A stretch of DNA of 64,000 bases, taken from Morella rubra (Eukaryota > Streptophyta > Magnoliopsida > Fagales > Myricaceae). A program made the translations under genes and the position numbers. Each line of letters begins with the position of its first letter. Positions within the stretch are counted from its first letter, which is position 1. The DNA lies in NCBI GenBank assembly GCA_003952965.2, contig CM025849.1:14330949-14394948 (forward strand). Reading direction: 5' to 3'. Under the pieces are notes generated by a model. It worked only from the letters and a program-made list of their open reading frames with translations. It made no database searches and had not been told where the DNA came from. Positions 47,700 to 58,830 of the stretch are shown here, in pieces.

Positions 47700-50600
47700 C
47701 TCTCTAGTTATGTAATTATAAACTTTCGTCCAACCATGGAATATATGTTTCCTGGTAAGAATGTTTAGTTAAACATTACCTTAGGTAGTGTTTGGTTTTT
47801 TGACTCCTAATTAATTTTGGTTTGAGGTTATTGATACTTTTAACCTGAACTATCAATTTTATAAATCATATTCAAATTGTCGATTATAATCAACACTGTG
47901 CATCAACTACTGTACATGATTTTCTTTGAATTATTGAGCACAACATACGACGAGAAATGAACCACATGTGTTTTATCTCGCTTCTTTAGATGCAAGGATG
48001 TTTGGCCATTTTTACGGAGATTAATTAATTTTATGAGAAAATGCAATATACAAACAACTTACTCGTCGAACCAAAGAAAGGCATAGGTGGCGCTTGATCT
48101 GTCGCCGCAGATCTGGAGGGAGGCCCTTCAAAATAGCTTCTTCATCAACCCCTCGAGTAGCCAACCACTTAAAATGATCATATTGCCGAACAGATTTCCT
48201 TAGGTTTAGTGGCAAGTGTCTATGATGCATCCATTGCTCTGTATCAGTTCTCTTGATCCTCCACTCTTCTACCCGCCGAGTTGTTGACTGGAGGTATTTC
48301 TGGAGGTACAAATAAGTAGTCATTTATATTGAAACTTGTACACAATTCATGAATATTAGGCCATTAATTTTCTCCACCATTTCCTTGCATTTTCGTAAGA
48401 GAAGAGGTTTAAAGGCATTATCTTTTGGACTTACTTGCATATTTCCAATGAGGAGGGCAAACAGTACAAGCCCATGGGTGGATACGATGATAGTGAAAAG
48501 TATTTCTCCAACATAAGTACTTGTAGCAAGATTTTGTCCTACAGAACTGAGTAAATCGAATTTAGTGAATTAGCATGACAATGATCCAAGAGCAGCAGCA
48601 CTAGAGCAGTTGGTTGTTAAAAAAGAACTTAAATTATTGCTCAATCTCATTGAAAGATAAGTAAGATCACACATGGACCCTTCCACCTAGTAAGTTCTGT
48701 CAAATATTCAAATTATTGCTCAATCTCATTGAAAATAGAACAAAGAATATATTATAATGGAGATTTAATTGTACAATAAGTGTAACAGTTAAAGACTTCT
48801 GATTCCTAGCCTTCTTTTTCCGCAACTGAACCATGTGATGATAAAGTTGGATAAGTAGTAACATACCTCAATGTCTGTATACCCCACCAGAGGCAGTAAA
48901 AGTACTTGTTCACGAATGCTGTGGTTATAACACCTTCTGTGGCTGTATATGCATATATACCGTACTCATAGAAGTTACTAGATGGAACGCAAAGATTTGA
49001 GACATTTGTTGACTTGAACCAGTTGACCCTAACAGGGTCATCAACCTTAACACAATCGAAGTATTCATTTTGACAATTTGGTTGCTCAAGACTGCATGCA
49101 CTTCTCCAGCATGCCTCTTGTCGCCCAACTACTTGAAAGTAAAACCAAGCTCCTGAAACCTTTTGCATCAATGAGTTTGGAATCAACCCATTCAATTTAC
49201 ATGGCACAAAGGCCGAAGGAATTATTAGCTTATGATCAAGACAAATTCAGTAAAATGTAATTGCCATATATCACTAGGAATTATTAGCTTATCAAGGCAT
49301 CTCCACTCCCAATTCCCAAAAAGTAATCATTCTTCTCGCTCCTAATTAACTCGATCGTCTTTCTTTAATTTCTTCTCATTTTTCATCGAGAGGAACTATT
49401 ATTTCAAAATCATCAAATCAAAATAGACTATTCTAATGCTATTTTTTTAGTTTAAAACTTTGGAAGGCCATAGTTTTATATTAGTTTTTTTTCTAGTTAG
49501 CTTGACAAGTACGTAGAAGGTTAATGGACAAGGCTGCAGGTGAGGGAATCAATCCCCCATTACTGCCTTTAATTTCTCCGAACCGGAATAATATTTTTAT
49601 ATTAGCTTTGTGTTAGTTGATTGTCGATCTGTTCGATTGGGATTAGTAATCGAAAGAAAGAGCTTTTTCTCTTTCTGCACAACAGCTAGCATCTGATATA
49701 GCCATCAAATCCAAATTCCCATGTCTCAAAAGTTCCACAGGCAAGCTAAAAAGAAGAATTTGTTTCGTTGTACTCACATGGCTCGCCAACAGGTAAAGCA
49801 CAAGGTTGTAAGCGGCTCCTGACCATGCTGTCTCTTTTATAATACCCGTTGCATTAACTATGTATGACGAGAGAGGATAAATAAGAATCACTCTTGGGAT
49901 GTACTGGATCAGCGTGATATACCACATGGCATTCCTTTTGGCTGTCACGATGGCACCACTAAGCTCGGGTATAATCACCCAAGTTAACACCTGATAGTTA
50001 TGTTCGAAGGAAAAGTTCAAAAGTGCAACGCCTCAAATTATGCCATAGACTTGGTAAAGAAGAAAAGAAAACGTTCTTGAGCCGCGGAAAGGCCAGAACA
50101 AAAAAAGAATTCTTTGGGGGCATACCTGAGGAATGGGCAGGGCAGCGATGAGGTCTATCCAAAAGCCTCCTCGAAGGTACCTCAAAGCAATCTTTGAAGG
50201 TTCTATGATAAGCTCTCCTCTTCCCAGTACACGAGAAGAAGGTGCTATGTATGCCGTGTGAAATCGAACAAAGATCTGAATTACATAAAAGACGTCGGCC
50301 ACTGATCTGATGATTGTGAGGATAACTTTCAGAGTCATTCCGTTTCGTACGCATAATTCCGCGCTGAGTGTTGGCATATACAAAAACAAAGGATCCACGA
50401 ACAAAGAAACAAGGCATGCCACTAAAAAAATCTTGCTCCAATGGCTAATGACTTCACCTCGAGGATCCAGTATCTTACACTTCTCCTTCTCATAGTCCTC
50501 AGAAAATACGCTACACAGTACTTTAGCTTTCAAACCTTTTCTGGTATGGTTAGAAACCCCGCTTCCCTTCTCGGAGCTTGGAATAGCAGTATTAAGTGAT

Positions 50601-50732
50601 TGTTAAATTGTAGTAAACTAATTGCAATATTTGCACATATCATACAAAATCAAAGCGATCATTTTCTATCAAAAATCACATCAGAAAGAGGGGGAGGGAA
50701 GACCTTAAGAATCTTGAGTTACTGTGGCTCAT
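46904..50732 (-). CDS. Cyclic nucleotide-gated ion channel, gene 2 (seven exons)
   Basis: Predicted exons: 50704-50732, 50126-50576, 49778-49990, 48867-49159, 48435-48546, 48063-48299 and 46904-47548, giving about 659 aa. All introns have GT-AG borders, and the exons keep frame throughout. Exons 3 to 6 match gene 1 in length exactly. It has six membrane segments, with the pore filter GQN at residues 332-334, the usual form in plant CNGCs. The nucleotide-binding part starts at 446 and shows GPSDFCGEELLTWAL, where gene 1 has GPGDFC. An IQ motif for calmodulin (FIQAAWRRHRK) follows near 590. The N-terminus is about 25 residues shorter than in gene 1, because the exon 2 acceptor appears to have moved. 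The sequence type fits plant CNGC1-like proteins, but group assignment needs a tree. Confidence 0.92.
47666..47698. repeat. TA microsatellite in CNGC gene 2 intron
   Basis: About 16 TA units lie in the intron between exons 6 and 7. Confidence 0.9.
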
Positions 50733-51040
50733 ATATGCTGATGCTTTTCCGAAAGTATGCTGACCCTCAATTGAGCTTGGATCTGTCAAGATTTCATGAG
50801 TTATCGGTATGAGAATACCGTCTCGTTGAATAACCTGGAAAGGCCAGGAATCTGGAGTTTGGAGAGAGAGAGGATGAAAGGCCTCCAACGACTTCTTTCA
50901 GAACGAATTGGTCCCAATTACGTTGCTTGTATATATGACTTGTCTGGAGGTCATTATCCGAGACTATCCCACACTTAATTTAATTACAAACTGTACCCAA
51001 ATGCACGTGTTCAAACATAGAACGAACGTATAGGCATATA
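50733..51040 (-). promoter_or_regulatory. Upstream region of CNGC gene 2
   Basis: The part next to the start resembles that of gene 1. A TATATA word at 50930-50935 lies about 200 bp before the predicted start codon. Nothing else recognised. The copia-2 LTR begins at about 51041. Confidence 0.4.
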
Positions 51041-51262
51041 TGATAATTCTCGTGAATCGAAAGCAGAGTATCAATATAACAGAGTAAACAAGATAGAAAG
51101 CTTGAGAAGATTCTGTATATTGACTAATGTGATCCAATGTGTACAGTATTTACTTATAGAGTGATAACCAAATACATAAGAGATTTAACTAATAGCTTGA
51201 ACTAACTTCCAGCTCAGCTCGTCTATAACAGAAAGAATAACCGAGTAAAAGTCACTCTAATA
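51041..51262 (-). repeat. 3' LTR of copia-2
   Basis: The left end is TGATAATTCT (CA in the element's sense). The inner end adjoins the purine tract and reads TATTAGAGTG where TGTTAGAGTG is expected. The borders rest on these marks only. Confidence 0.55.
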
Positions 51263-51282
51263 CTCCCCTTCAAGATGGACAG

Positions 51283-53545
51283 AACAAATTGTGAATGTTC
51301 ATCTTGGACAGTATGAATTTAAACTGATCAGAACCTAAAGACTCGGTAAAAAGATCAGCCAGCTGATGTTTGGAACGAATATGCAGAGTTCGAAGAAGTC
51401 CTGCTTGCAACTTCTCGTGAACAAGATGACAGTCTAATTCTATGTGTTTTTTGTGTTCATGGAATACGGGATTAGCTGCGATGTGAAGGGCAGCTTGGTT
51501 ATCTCAAAAAAGCAAAGCTGGTTGAGAGTGAGGGATCTCTAAGTCAGCAAGTAAATAGTTCAACCAAGTGATTTCGCAACTACTGGCAGCCATTGTTCGA
51601 TACTCAGCCTCTGCTGAGGAGCGTGAGAATGTGGTCTGCTTCTTTGACTTCCATGAAACAAAAGAATCACCCAGAAAAATACAAAAACCCGTAACTGATC
51701 TCCTTGTATTGGCTCACCAGGCCCAGTTAGAGTCAGCGAAGGCTCTGAGGTGAAGAGAACTACCAGCTGGAAAGAACACTGTGTCCAGGAGAGCCTTTGA
51801 TATACCGAAGGATTCTACGTGCAGCATCAAGGTGGTGCTGATGGGGTTTGTCCATAAATTGGCTGAGGACTTGAAAGATCTGGTCTTGTGATTGTCAAAT
51901 AAAGGAGACGACCTATCAAACGTCAGTACACAGTTGGATCAGCTAAAAGAGAATTGGCATTTCTAACCAATTTCAGATTTTGTTCAACTGGTGTATGAAC
52001 AGGTTTGGCAACTATGAATCTTGAATCAGTCAAGACATCTAATGCAAACTTCCAATGACACGCAGATATGCCAGTTGAAGAATGAGCAACTTCCGATCCA
52101 AGGAAATATTTTAGTTGCCCCAAATTTTTGATTTTGAACTTCTGATCGATGACAGACTTAAAATCATTAATAACCATCAAATTATCTCCAGCTAGGATGA
52201 TATCATCCACATACACTAGCAAGACAGTAAATGAGGTGGTAGTTTTCTTTGTGAATAGAGTATAATCAGCCTTGGATTGAATGAATCCATTAGCTAGCAA
52301 AAATTCCAAGAACTTGAGAAACCACTGCCTAGATGCTTGTTTCAGCCCATACAACGACTTGTTGAGTTTGCAGACTTGATGCTCCCCCTTACGAGTGAAA
52401 TCAGGAGGTAGCTTCATGTAGATTTCCTCATGAAGATCCCCATGAAGGAACGCATTGTTCACATCAAGTTGCTGAAGGTGCCAATTCTTAGAAGCAGCAA
52501 CAAGAAGTAAAAAACGAACAGAGGTCAACTTTGCAACAGGAGAAAAGGTTTCGAAATAATCAAAGCCCTCCTTTTGTGTGAAACCTTTGGCCACTAGACG
52601 TGCCTTATGTCTCTCCACAGAACCATCAGCACGAAACTTCATCTTATAGACCCATTTACAATCAATTGGGACATGACCATTAGGCAAAGAGCATGCTGTC
52701 CATGTATTATTCAGTTCCAAAGCTTCAATCTCCTTAGCCATGGCTTCTCGCCACTCAATAGAATTAACAGCCTCTCTAAAATGGACAGGTTCAACATGGT
52801 TGCTCACAGATAAATCATATGCTCGATGAGAATTGGACAAATGATCATATGTAAGTGATGGGTGTATAGAATAGGCAGTACCAGGTAAGTGGGAATTAGA
52901 AACACTGGACAGATTTGATTTGGCTACAGAATTAACAGCTAGTGTACAATGATAATCATTCAAATAACTAGGTGTTTTTCACAGCCTAGAAGATTTCTTT
53001 GGAGGAACAACAGAAGAAATGACTTTAGGAGAAACATATATTGTAGGATCGGATGAAGAAACATAATCTGTAAAGGGAACTTGAATGGCAGAAGGAAGCT
53101 GAGTTATGTCAGGAGAAGAGTTGTTACCTGATTGATCTGCCAACTCAAAAGAGAATGAAAGATGAGTAGTGATAAAAGATAAAAAAGAAACTGAATCAGG
53201 AGGTGAAACAGAAACTGAATTAGGAGATGGTGGACGAAGTGATGAAGGTAGGTTGGAATCAACAATGATATTTGGCAGAACATTGGTATTAGAAGAAGAT
53301 GATAAATGTTTGAAAGGAAAGTAATCTTCATGAAAGATAACATGCCGTGAACCTAGAAACTTATGAGTATTAAGGTTGTAGAGTTTATAACCTTTAATAC
53401 CATAAGGGTACTCAAGAAAAACACAAGGCTCAGCACTTGGATTAAATTTGTGTCTTTGCCGAGTGAGAGTTGAAACATAGCAAAGACAGCCAAATGTTTT
53501 GAGGTGCTGATATGTAGGTTCAAGAGAATCTTTCTCAAGCTATAA
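51283..53545 (-). pseudogene. Copia pol: long open reverse transcriptase, broken RNase H
   Basis: The frame at 51923-52963 is open for 346 codons. It shows WREAMAKEIEALELNNTW, the RLVAKGFTQKEG block, [23 protein letters not shown] and the active site LLVYVDDIILAG near residues 255-266. Upstream to 53545 the same frame continues with one stop near 52978, through integrase C-terminal sequence (FGCLCY, EPCVFL, GYKLYN). Downstream, RNase H (51300-51900) is scrambled by deletions and frameshifts. The long intact stretch suggests a fairly recent insertion compared with copia-1. Confidence 0.88.
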
Positions 53546-54349
53546 AAATGATATATGGTCGTTCTCTCACGTTTTGCAAGCTTAAGAGTGGTCTATATAT
53601 AAGCCTTAAGCCAAAATAGCCGTTTCTAGCCGTTTGAGACGATTTTGTCAAAACTCCAGTTGTACTAGTCGACCGGTATTTATGCATTACCATTGATCAG
53701 ATAGATCTAGTTGGTCTAATATAAGCATAATAGTGTCACCATGCACCCCACCATTGTGAACTAAAACACTGCAAACAAAAACAATGGTTTTTACAATCTG
53801 CAAATGGAATCGTAACAATGGTAAGCCATTTAAATAAATAAAAAAGAATAGTTCGTCATCACTATACTCTTATCCAATTCTACAGGGAAAATTCACATTA
53901 ACAAAGACTATCTTTCTAACCAAGATCAATCCATACGAGTAATCACTACAACCAACCTAAAGATCCTATTTATGTATGAGAATTTAGAAAAAACTGTCTG
54001 ACACACCTCGAAAACCAAGGTGTGTCTGACAGGTCTCCACCTGTGTATAGGGTTATTATATATATTGATATTTCAACTAAGATGCATCTCAGACACTTGC
54101 TGCTACATACTTTGATCTTGAGTTGACAAATTCATCCAATAGAACACACAAAGGAGGACCACGAGCTGATCAAGCATCAATGAAACCAAAAGTACCAGCA
54201 TTAAGAAACTTCATGGGGTTCGCAGAGAAAGAAAGAGACCTACATTCATACAGCTTAGTCTATTGAAAGAGGAACATGCCTCATCGTTGTATTTACATGA
54301 CATCTTTGATCATTCACCTCTAACGTGACACGTTTCCTCCCAATTGTAT
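53546..54349. other. Unassigned stretch
   Basis: No coding motif was recognised. At 53997-54034 the segments CTGACACACCT and AGGTGTGTCTGACAG can fold into a hairpin of about 14 bp with one mismatch. The stretch ends where a CACTACTAGAA terminus begins. Confidence 0.35.
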
Positions 54350-55479
54350 CACTACTAGAATCTTGGCCTTTAGTGACGAAATTTTTAGTGATGAACTGAA
54401 TTTTGTCACTAAAATTCCTTTTATTAGTGATGAAATACTATTTTTGTCACAAAAAATGGATTATTTGTGACGAAAATGGATTTCTTCACAAATTTCATCA
54501 CTAAAGGTTTTATTTGTGAAAAAAATATTCGTCACCAAGCCGTTCAATCTGTACTAGGGCAATCGATCGGACTTTTTGTGACGAAATGGTCCATCATGAA
54601 TTGCATAGGGCTTTGGTGACGAAATTACTTCGTCACCCTTTTTGATCGATTGTCAGTAAGGACAACCGATCGGTCTAATGGAGTTGAGACACCCCGATCG
54701 ATTGGGAATGAATTGACACGTGGCACACCCCGAGCGCAACTTTTAAATGTCACATCATCGATTATCGTGCAAAGAATGGCATGCTAGCACGTGTCCACAC
54801 AAGGCAATCGATCGGCAACTAATGATGATCGATTGGGTAGCGTAACCTTTCACTTATTTGAATTCTCGTTCGAATGAAATGACGTAACGATCCATCGGTA
54901 CGTCAACGAATGAAAGTGTGTCACTTGTAATAATACAACTGATTGATTGGGGGAAGATATGATCGATCGGCTCAAGGAATGATATGAAAATGGCTGAAGG
55001 CAATTTTTTTCCAAGGTACCTCTCCTACAATCTCAAAAATGCTCTCAGCCTTCAACTAACCATTTCATCTTGCATTGTCCACCAAAGTGCATAGAAACTT
55101 CCCCCATTGTCATCTACACTAAAGGTATATTTTGTGTTTTACGTAGTCTTAAATAGGTTTTTAGCTTAGTTTTTCTAATTTGCTATATAATTTATTTAGC
55201 TTTGTAAAATTTAATTTTTTTAGTGTTAATGTCTGTTTTAGGAGTTTAGAACTATTTAGGGATCAATTTGGGGTCATTTGAGGCATGTTTTGGGGCTAAT
55301 ATAGTTTTTACATTTTTTTCCCCTCGGCCCCGTGCCTATTGATCGTCATTTCATGCCGATCGTCAGGTGACCGTTGAGATAAGTGATCGATCAATAGGTG
55401 GTTTATTAATATAGTCGATCAATTGGTAGTTAAACGATGCGTTTTGTTTCCTTACCGATCGATCTATTGGTAGTTATAC
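54350..55479 (+). mobile_element. CACTA element, copy 4, 5' end only
   Basis: Starts CACTACTAGAATCTTGGCC and continues with TAGTGACGAAA and GTGATGAAA words as at the 28221 end of copy 2. A GATCGATC-rich region and a transcribed-leader-like part (55010-55140) follow. It is cut by the long LTR at 55480, and no CACTA sequence resumes after 58830, so the rest was lost by rearrangement. Confidence 0.7.
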
Positions 55480-58400
55480 TGTGATGCCCCTCATCTTTTG
55501 TGGTGCTTTTATGGTACTTAATTTAAATATTTTAAGGAAATATGTACCTCGATATTAGTCATAATTTCCTTGGTTTCTAAATTCATGATTTTGAGCACTT
55601 AGATTTTCATTTTTTTGCTTAATTAAATTCCTTATGCGATTTCTTCCCTTAAATTTCAAATTCTTGCATTATTTCATTTAATTTTATGTGCTTAAATTAA
55701 TTAATTGATTTGGATTTTGTTTCCTAAAATTTTTAGATTAAATTGGATAAATTTTGACTAGGACTGAAATTCATTCTCCTTGGCTAATAATTTATTTTCA
55801 GTTTTTTTGGTATAGTCACTCTTCATGTAATTGATTTTATTTGCACCTAATTATTATTTTAAAATGACTTATTTAATTTAATTTAGATTGTACTGGGCTT
55901 AGGGTACTTAAATTTGGACTTGGTCCTATAAAACAAGTGTGGGATGAAGCCCATTAGTGAGAGAGGAGCCCAAGAGTCACCAAGCCCCTCCCAACTACCC
56001 CCATGGCTGGCCATAATAGTGGAGATTTCCAAAATCCCACCTTTTTGGCACATGGCCAGAACTCCCTTTTCTAGACTTTACTTCCCAATGAGATTAATGC
56101 CTTGTAGAGCATGTTTGTCTTCTTAATCGTTATGCCTCATAAATTTCTAGCAGGCCCCTAGGAAGTAGTTAGAAAAGACAAAAGCTAGATCTAGTATAAA
56201 AGGGAACAAGTTACTCACGGCTAGCACTTTGCAATGAGACAAGAGAGAGAAAAGGAGAGAGAAGAAAGAGATGAGAGATGAAAGAGAAGAGAGAAAAGAG
56301 AGAAGAAAGAAAAGAAAGGAAAGTGAGAAAAGAAGGAGGGGATCCGGCCAAGAGATGAAAGAAAGAGAAATGAGAAAAAGAAGAAGAAAAGGAGGGGGAA
56401 AGGGAGAGCTTCCAAACAAGTAGAGGTAAGGGGTAGTGTATTGGTATTTTTGTGTGAGCTATTGTGTTCTAGGTGATATTTATGTATGATCTAGTTTGCT
56501 GTCACTTAGGTTTCCATGAAAAACATGTTAGATCTTGTGTTTATTATGAGTTTGTAAATATTAGATAGTTGCATGTGTAGTTGGATGTGTAGATCATCCA
56601 TAATGATGGTTATGCGGTACTTAAGGGCCACGGTCAGTGGCTAAAAATGAACGTTTGGGGGGATAGGGAGGCCACGGGTTGGCCTTGGGAGAAACCTAAT
56701 GTACATGCATGAACCTATTGCACCATTGTACTTCATTTTGATCTATTTGATCATGTATTTGTTTATGGTTTGTGCATCTGTGTGTTTTGATGATGGATAT
56801 ATGGAAAGGATTGCTATGATATGGAAAAAAAAGCAAGGTAGAGCCATGAATGGGAGCATTGTGAGCACAAAGTTGAGATTTGATGGTTATGAGGATAAAA
56901 AAAATGACATGCAAAGGGTGTTATGCATTGATTTAATGAGTTGTATATTTTTGCTTTCATTTCCTCACTAATATGCTATCTGATCATATGATCTATGCCC
57001 TTAGCTCTTGTAAATGTGTGCAAATATTTTAGTTTATAGGTTTATGTTGATTAAATTCAAAGGACACAACATGCAACTAAGTTTAGTGATGCTTAATGTG
57101 AAAATAGTGCACTGTCCAAAATGTCCCTATGAAATCCTTGGAGGTTTTGCATGAAAATTGGTAGACATGTATTATAAGGTCACCATAGGTTGCAGTAAAA
57201 ATTTCAGATCAAACAGAGGTCGGGAAAGGTCACAAAATGCCCCTGGAGGTCTCTAAGGGCAGTTTTGACACTTAAAATGTTATGGTAAAAATGATAAAAC
57301 AGGAAAAATAATTACATGGCTGTGTGGAGCATGAAAAATATATGAGGGAGCCTTAATTTGAGTCCAATAAGAGTAGGCTTAGGGTACAAATCACAAAGCC
57401 CATTTAGCGGTCTAATTGGACTTTAGGCCCGTTGACCCTAAATGAGACTAGAACACTTTGAAACTTTAGGGATAGAACCAATAAGGTCTAAGGAGGCTTA
57501 AGAGGCCTTCAGTTGAAGATTTAGAGCAGATTTAATATTTAATTATGAATTTCATCTTTAGTTCTTTAATTAGTATTATAAAGGAAAAAGTTTATTAATT
57601 CTTTACTTAAGGAAAAAAGGTCTACTATATTGAAACCATACGGCACAGAAACTGATTGAGTATTTTAAAATTGGTTTGAGAATTTAATTTCTGAAATTTG
57701 CATTTTTAATTATTCATGCATTGAAATTACAAGTATTTTATTGGTTTATGTTTTCAAGTCATATCATGGGATGATTGGATGCCTATTGTGAACATGAATG
57801 GTATTTGTGCATTGATTGCTTTCACATAGTAATTATTCTGAGCGCTATGATGTCATTTTCAAAAGGTCATGGTGTAGGTGGCACGAGACAGTCCCACAAG
57901 AAGAGGAGGGATGCACAACCTGACTTTGGGGGTGAACAGAGCAAACACCGGGAATACCTCAGGGAACCATATGATGAGGAATGCATTTCAATTACATTGC
58001 ATGCATTATCTATACTTTTTCTATGACTTTTATGACTTGAAAATCTTTGGATTGATACTATTTATTCCAAAGCATCAGTTATACTTGTATGAGCATGCCC
58101 CCTCCCCGACCTTACTAAGTTAGTAGGACTCACCCTTTTTCTTTCCATGTGTGCATGCTTTTCTACTTTGGGCAGGGAGATATTTTCTTACGAGGCTGAC
58201 AATTTCCTAGACGCAGGACAATATGTGGTTGTGTTGTGGATCTGAGTTTGGATATTCGCAGACTTCCAGATGCTAGTGGAGCATGAGCTCCACTGGTTCT
58301 TGAAAGACTGGCCAGTTCCTGGCACCGAGGATGAGGATTAGAGGTTAGGGTTTTGCTTAGCACCCCTCCAGTTAGATATTTTCCTTTCCTTTTGTCAGCA

Positions 58401-58830
58401 GTGTTTCAACTGTTTTTGTAAACCTTGGCCTATACTTTTGTAGTCCTCTCGAAGGACCTTTTTTGTACTAAACCGTGTTCATCATAAGGAAATGATGTAT
58501 TTCTTCACGTTGTTTCTATTTTACTAGTTTATTAAATTTCTTCCAGCCCAAATCATTACTAAGATTTTTCCTAAGTAAAGTGCAACTTATTTTGACTTAG
58601 TATTTTGAGCGATTTCATCCATTTCGTTCGAATTTCTAAATTGACTTATGACCTTTTAAATGTTAAAGTCTTATCTTTAAATAAGAATATTTTTAAAACA
58701 AGTCTTCCGCTAAGCGAATTTGAGGGCAATGAGCGATCCTAAGAGTTTTCATGCAGTAACCCCCCGATTTTTGTGCATGAGATTCTTATACGCAAGCCGA
58801 GGGGGTATGTACTAGTACGGGGCATGAAAA
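55480..58830 (+). mobile_element. Second long LTR, related to 18723-26134
   Basis: Starts TGTGATGCCCC and ends near GGGGCATGA, about 3.35 kb, close to the 3.2 kb of the first long LTR. Shared landmarks come in the same order: a TATA box (TATAAAAG, 56195-56202), a purine-rich leader, GAGGTAAGGGGTAGT (56422-56436), and AAATTTCAGATCAAAC (57190). Near the 3' end a short frame ends in the acidic GTEDED (about 58270-58340). No gag or pol and no clear target duplication were seen, so whether it is a solo LTR or a rearranged piece is open. Confidence 0.65.
56236..56400 (+). repeat. Homopurine-rich tract of about 165 bp
   Basis: The plus strand is almost only G and A, with a short break at GATCCGGCC (56341-56349). 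It starts about 35 bp after the TATA box of the LTR, so it should be the start of the LTR transcript. The first long LTR has a similar but shorter run at 19530-19640. Confidence 0.85.

Larger units (their letters stand above)
51041..53545 (-). mobile_element. 5'-truncated Ty1/copia element (copia-2)
   Basis: A short LTR of about 222 bp (51041-51262) is followed by a purine tract (AAGGGGAG on the minus strand, about 51263-51270) and a pol gene on the minus strand. The match to copia pol stops at about 53545, inside the integrase C-terminal part, so the 5' half and 5' LTR are missing. Its short LTR sets it apart from copia-1. Confidence 0.85.

Noticed and set aside
53997-54034. Hairpin as a transcription terminator
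   Set aside because: Rho-independent terminators do not apply in a plant nuclear genome; likely chance or part of a repeat.
56147-56419. Minus-strand frames rich in Ser, Leu and Phe
   Set aside because: These are translations of the complement of a homopurine tract in the LTR leader.
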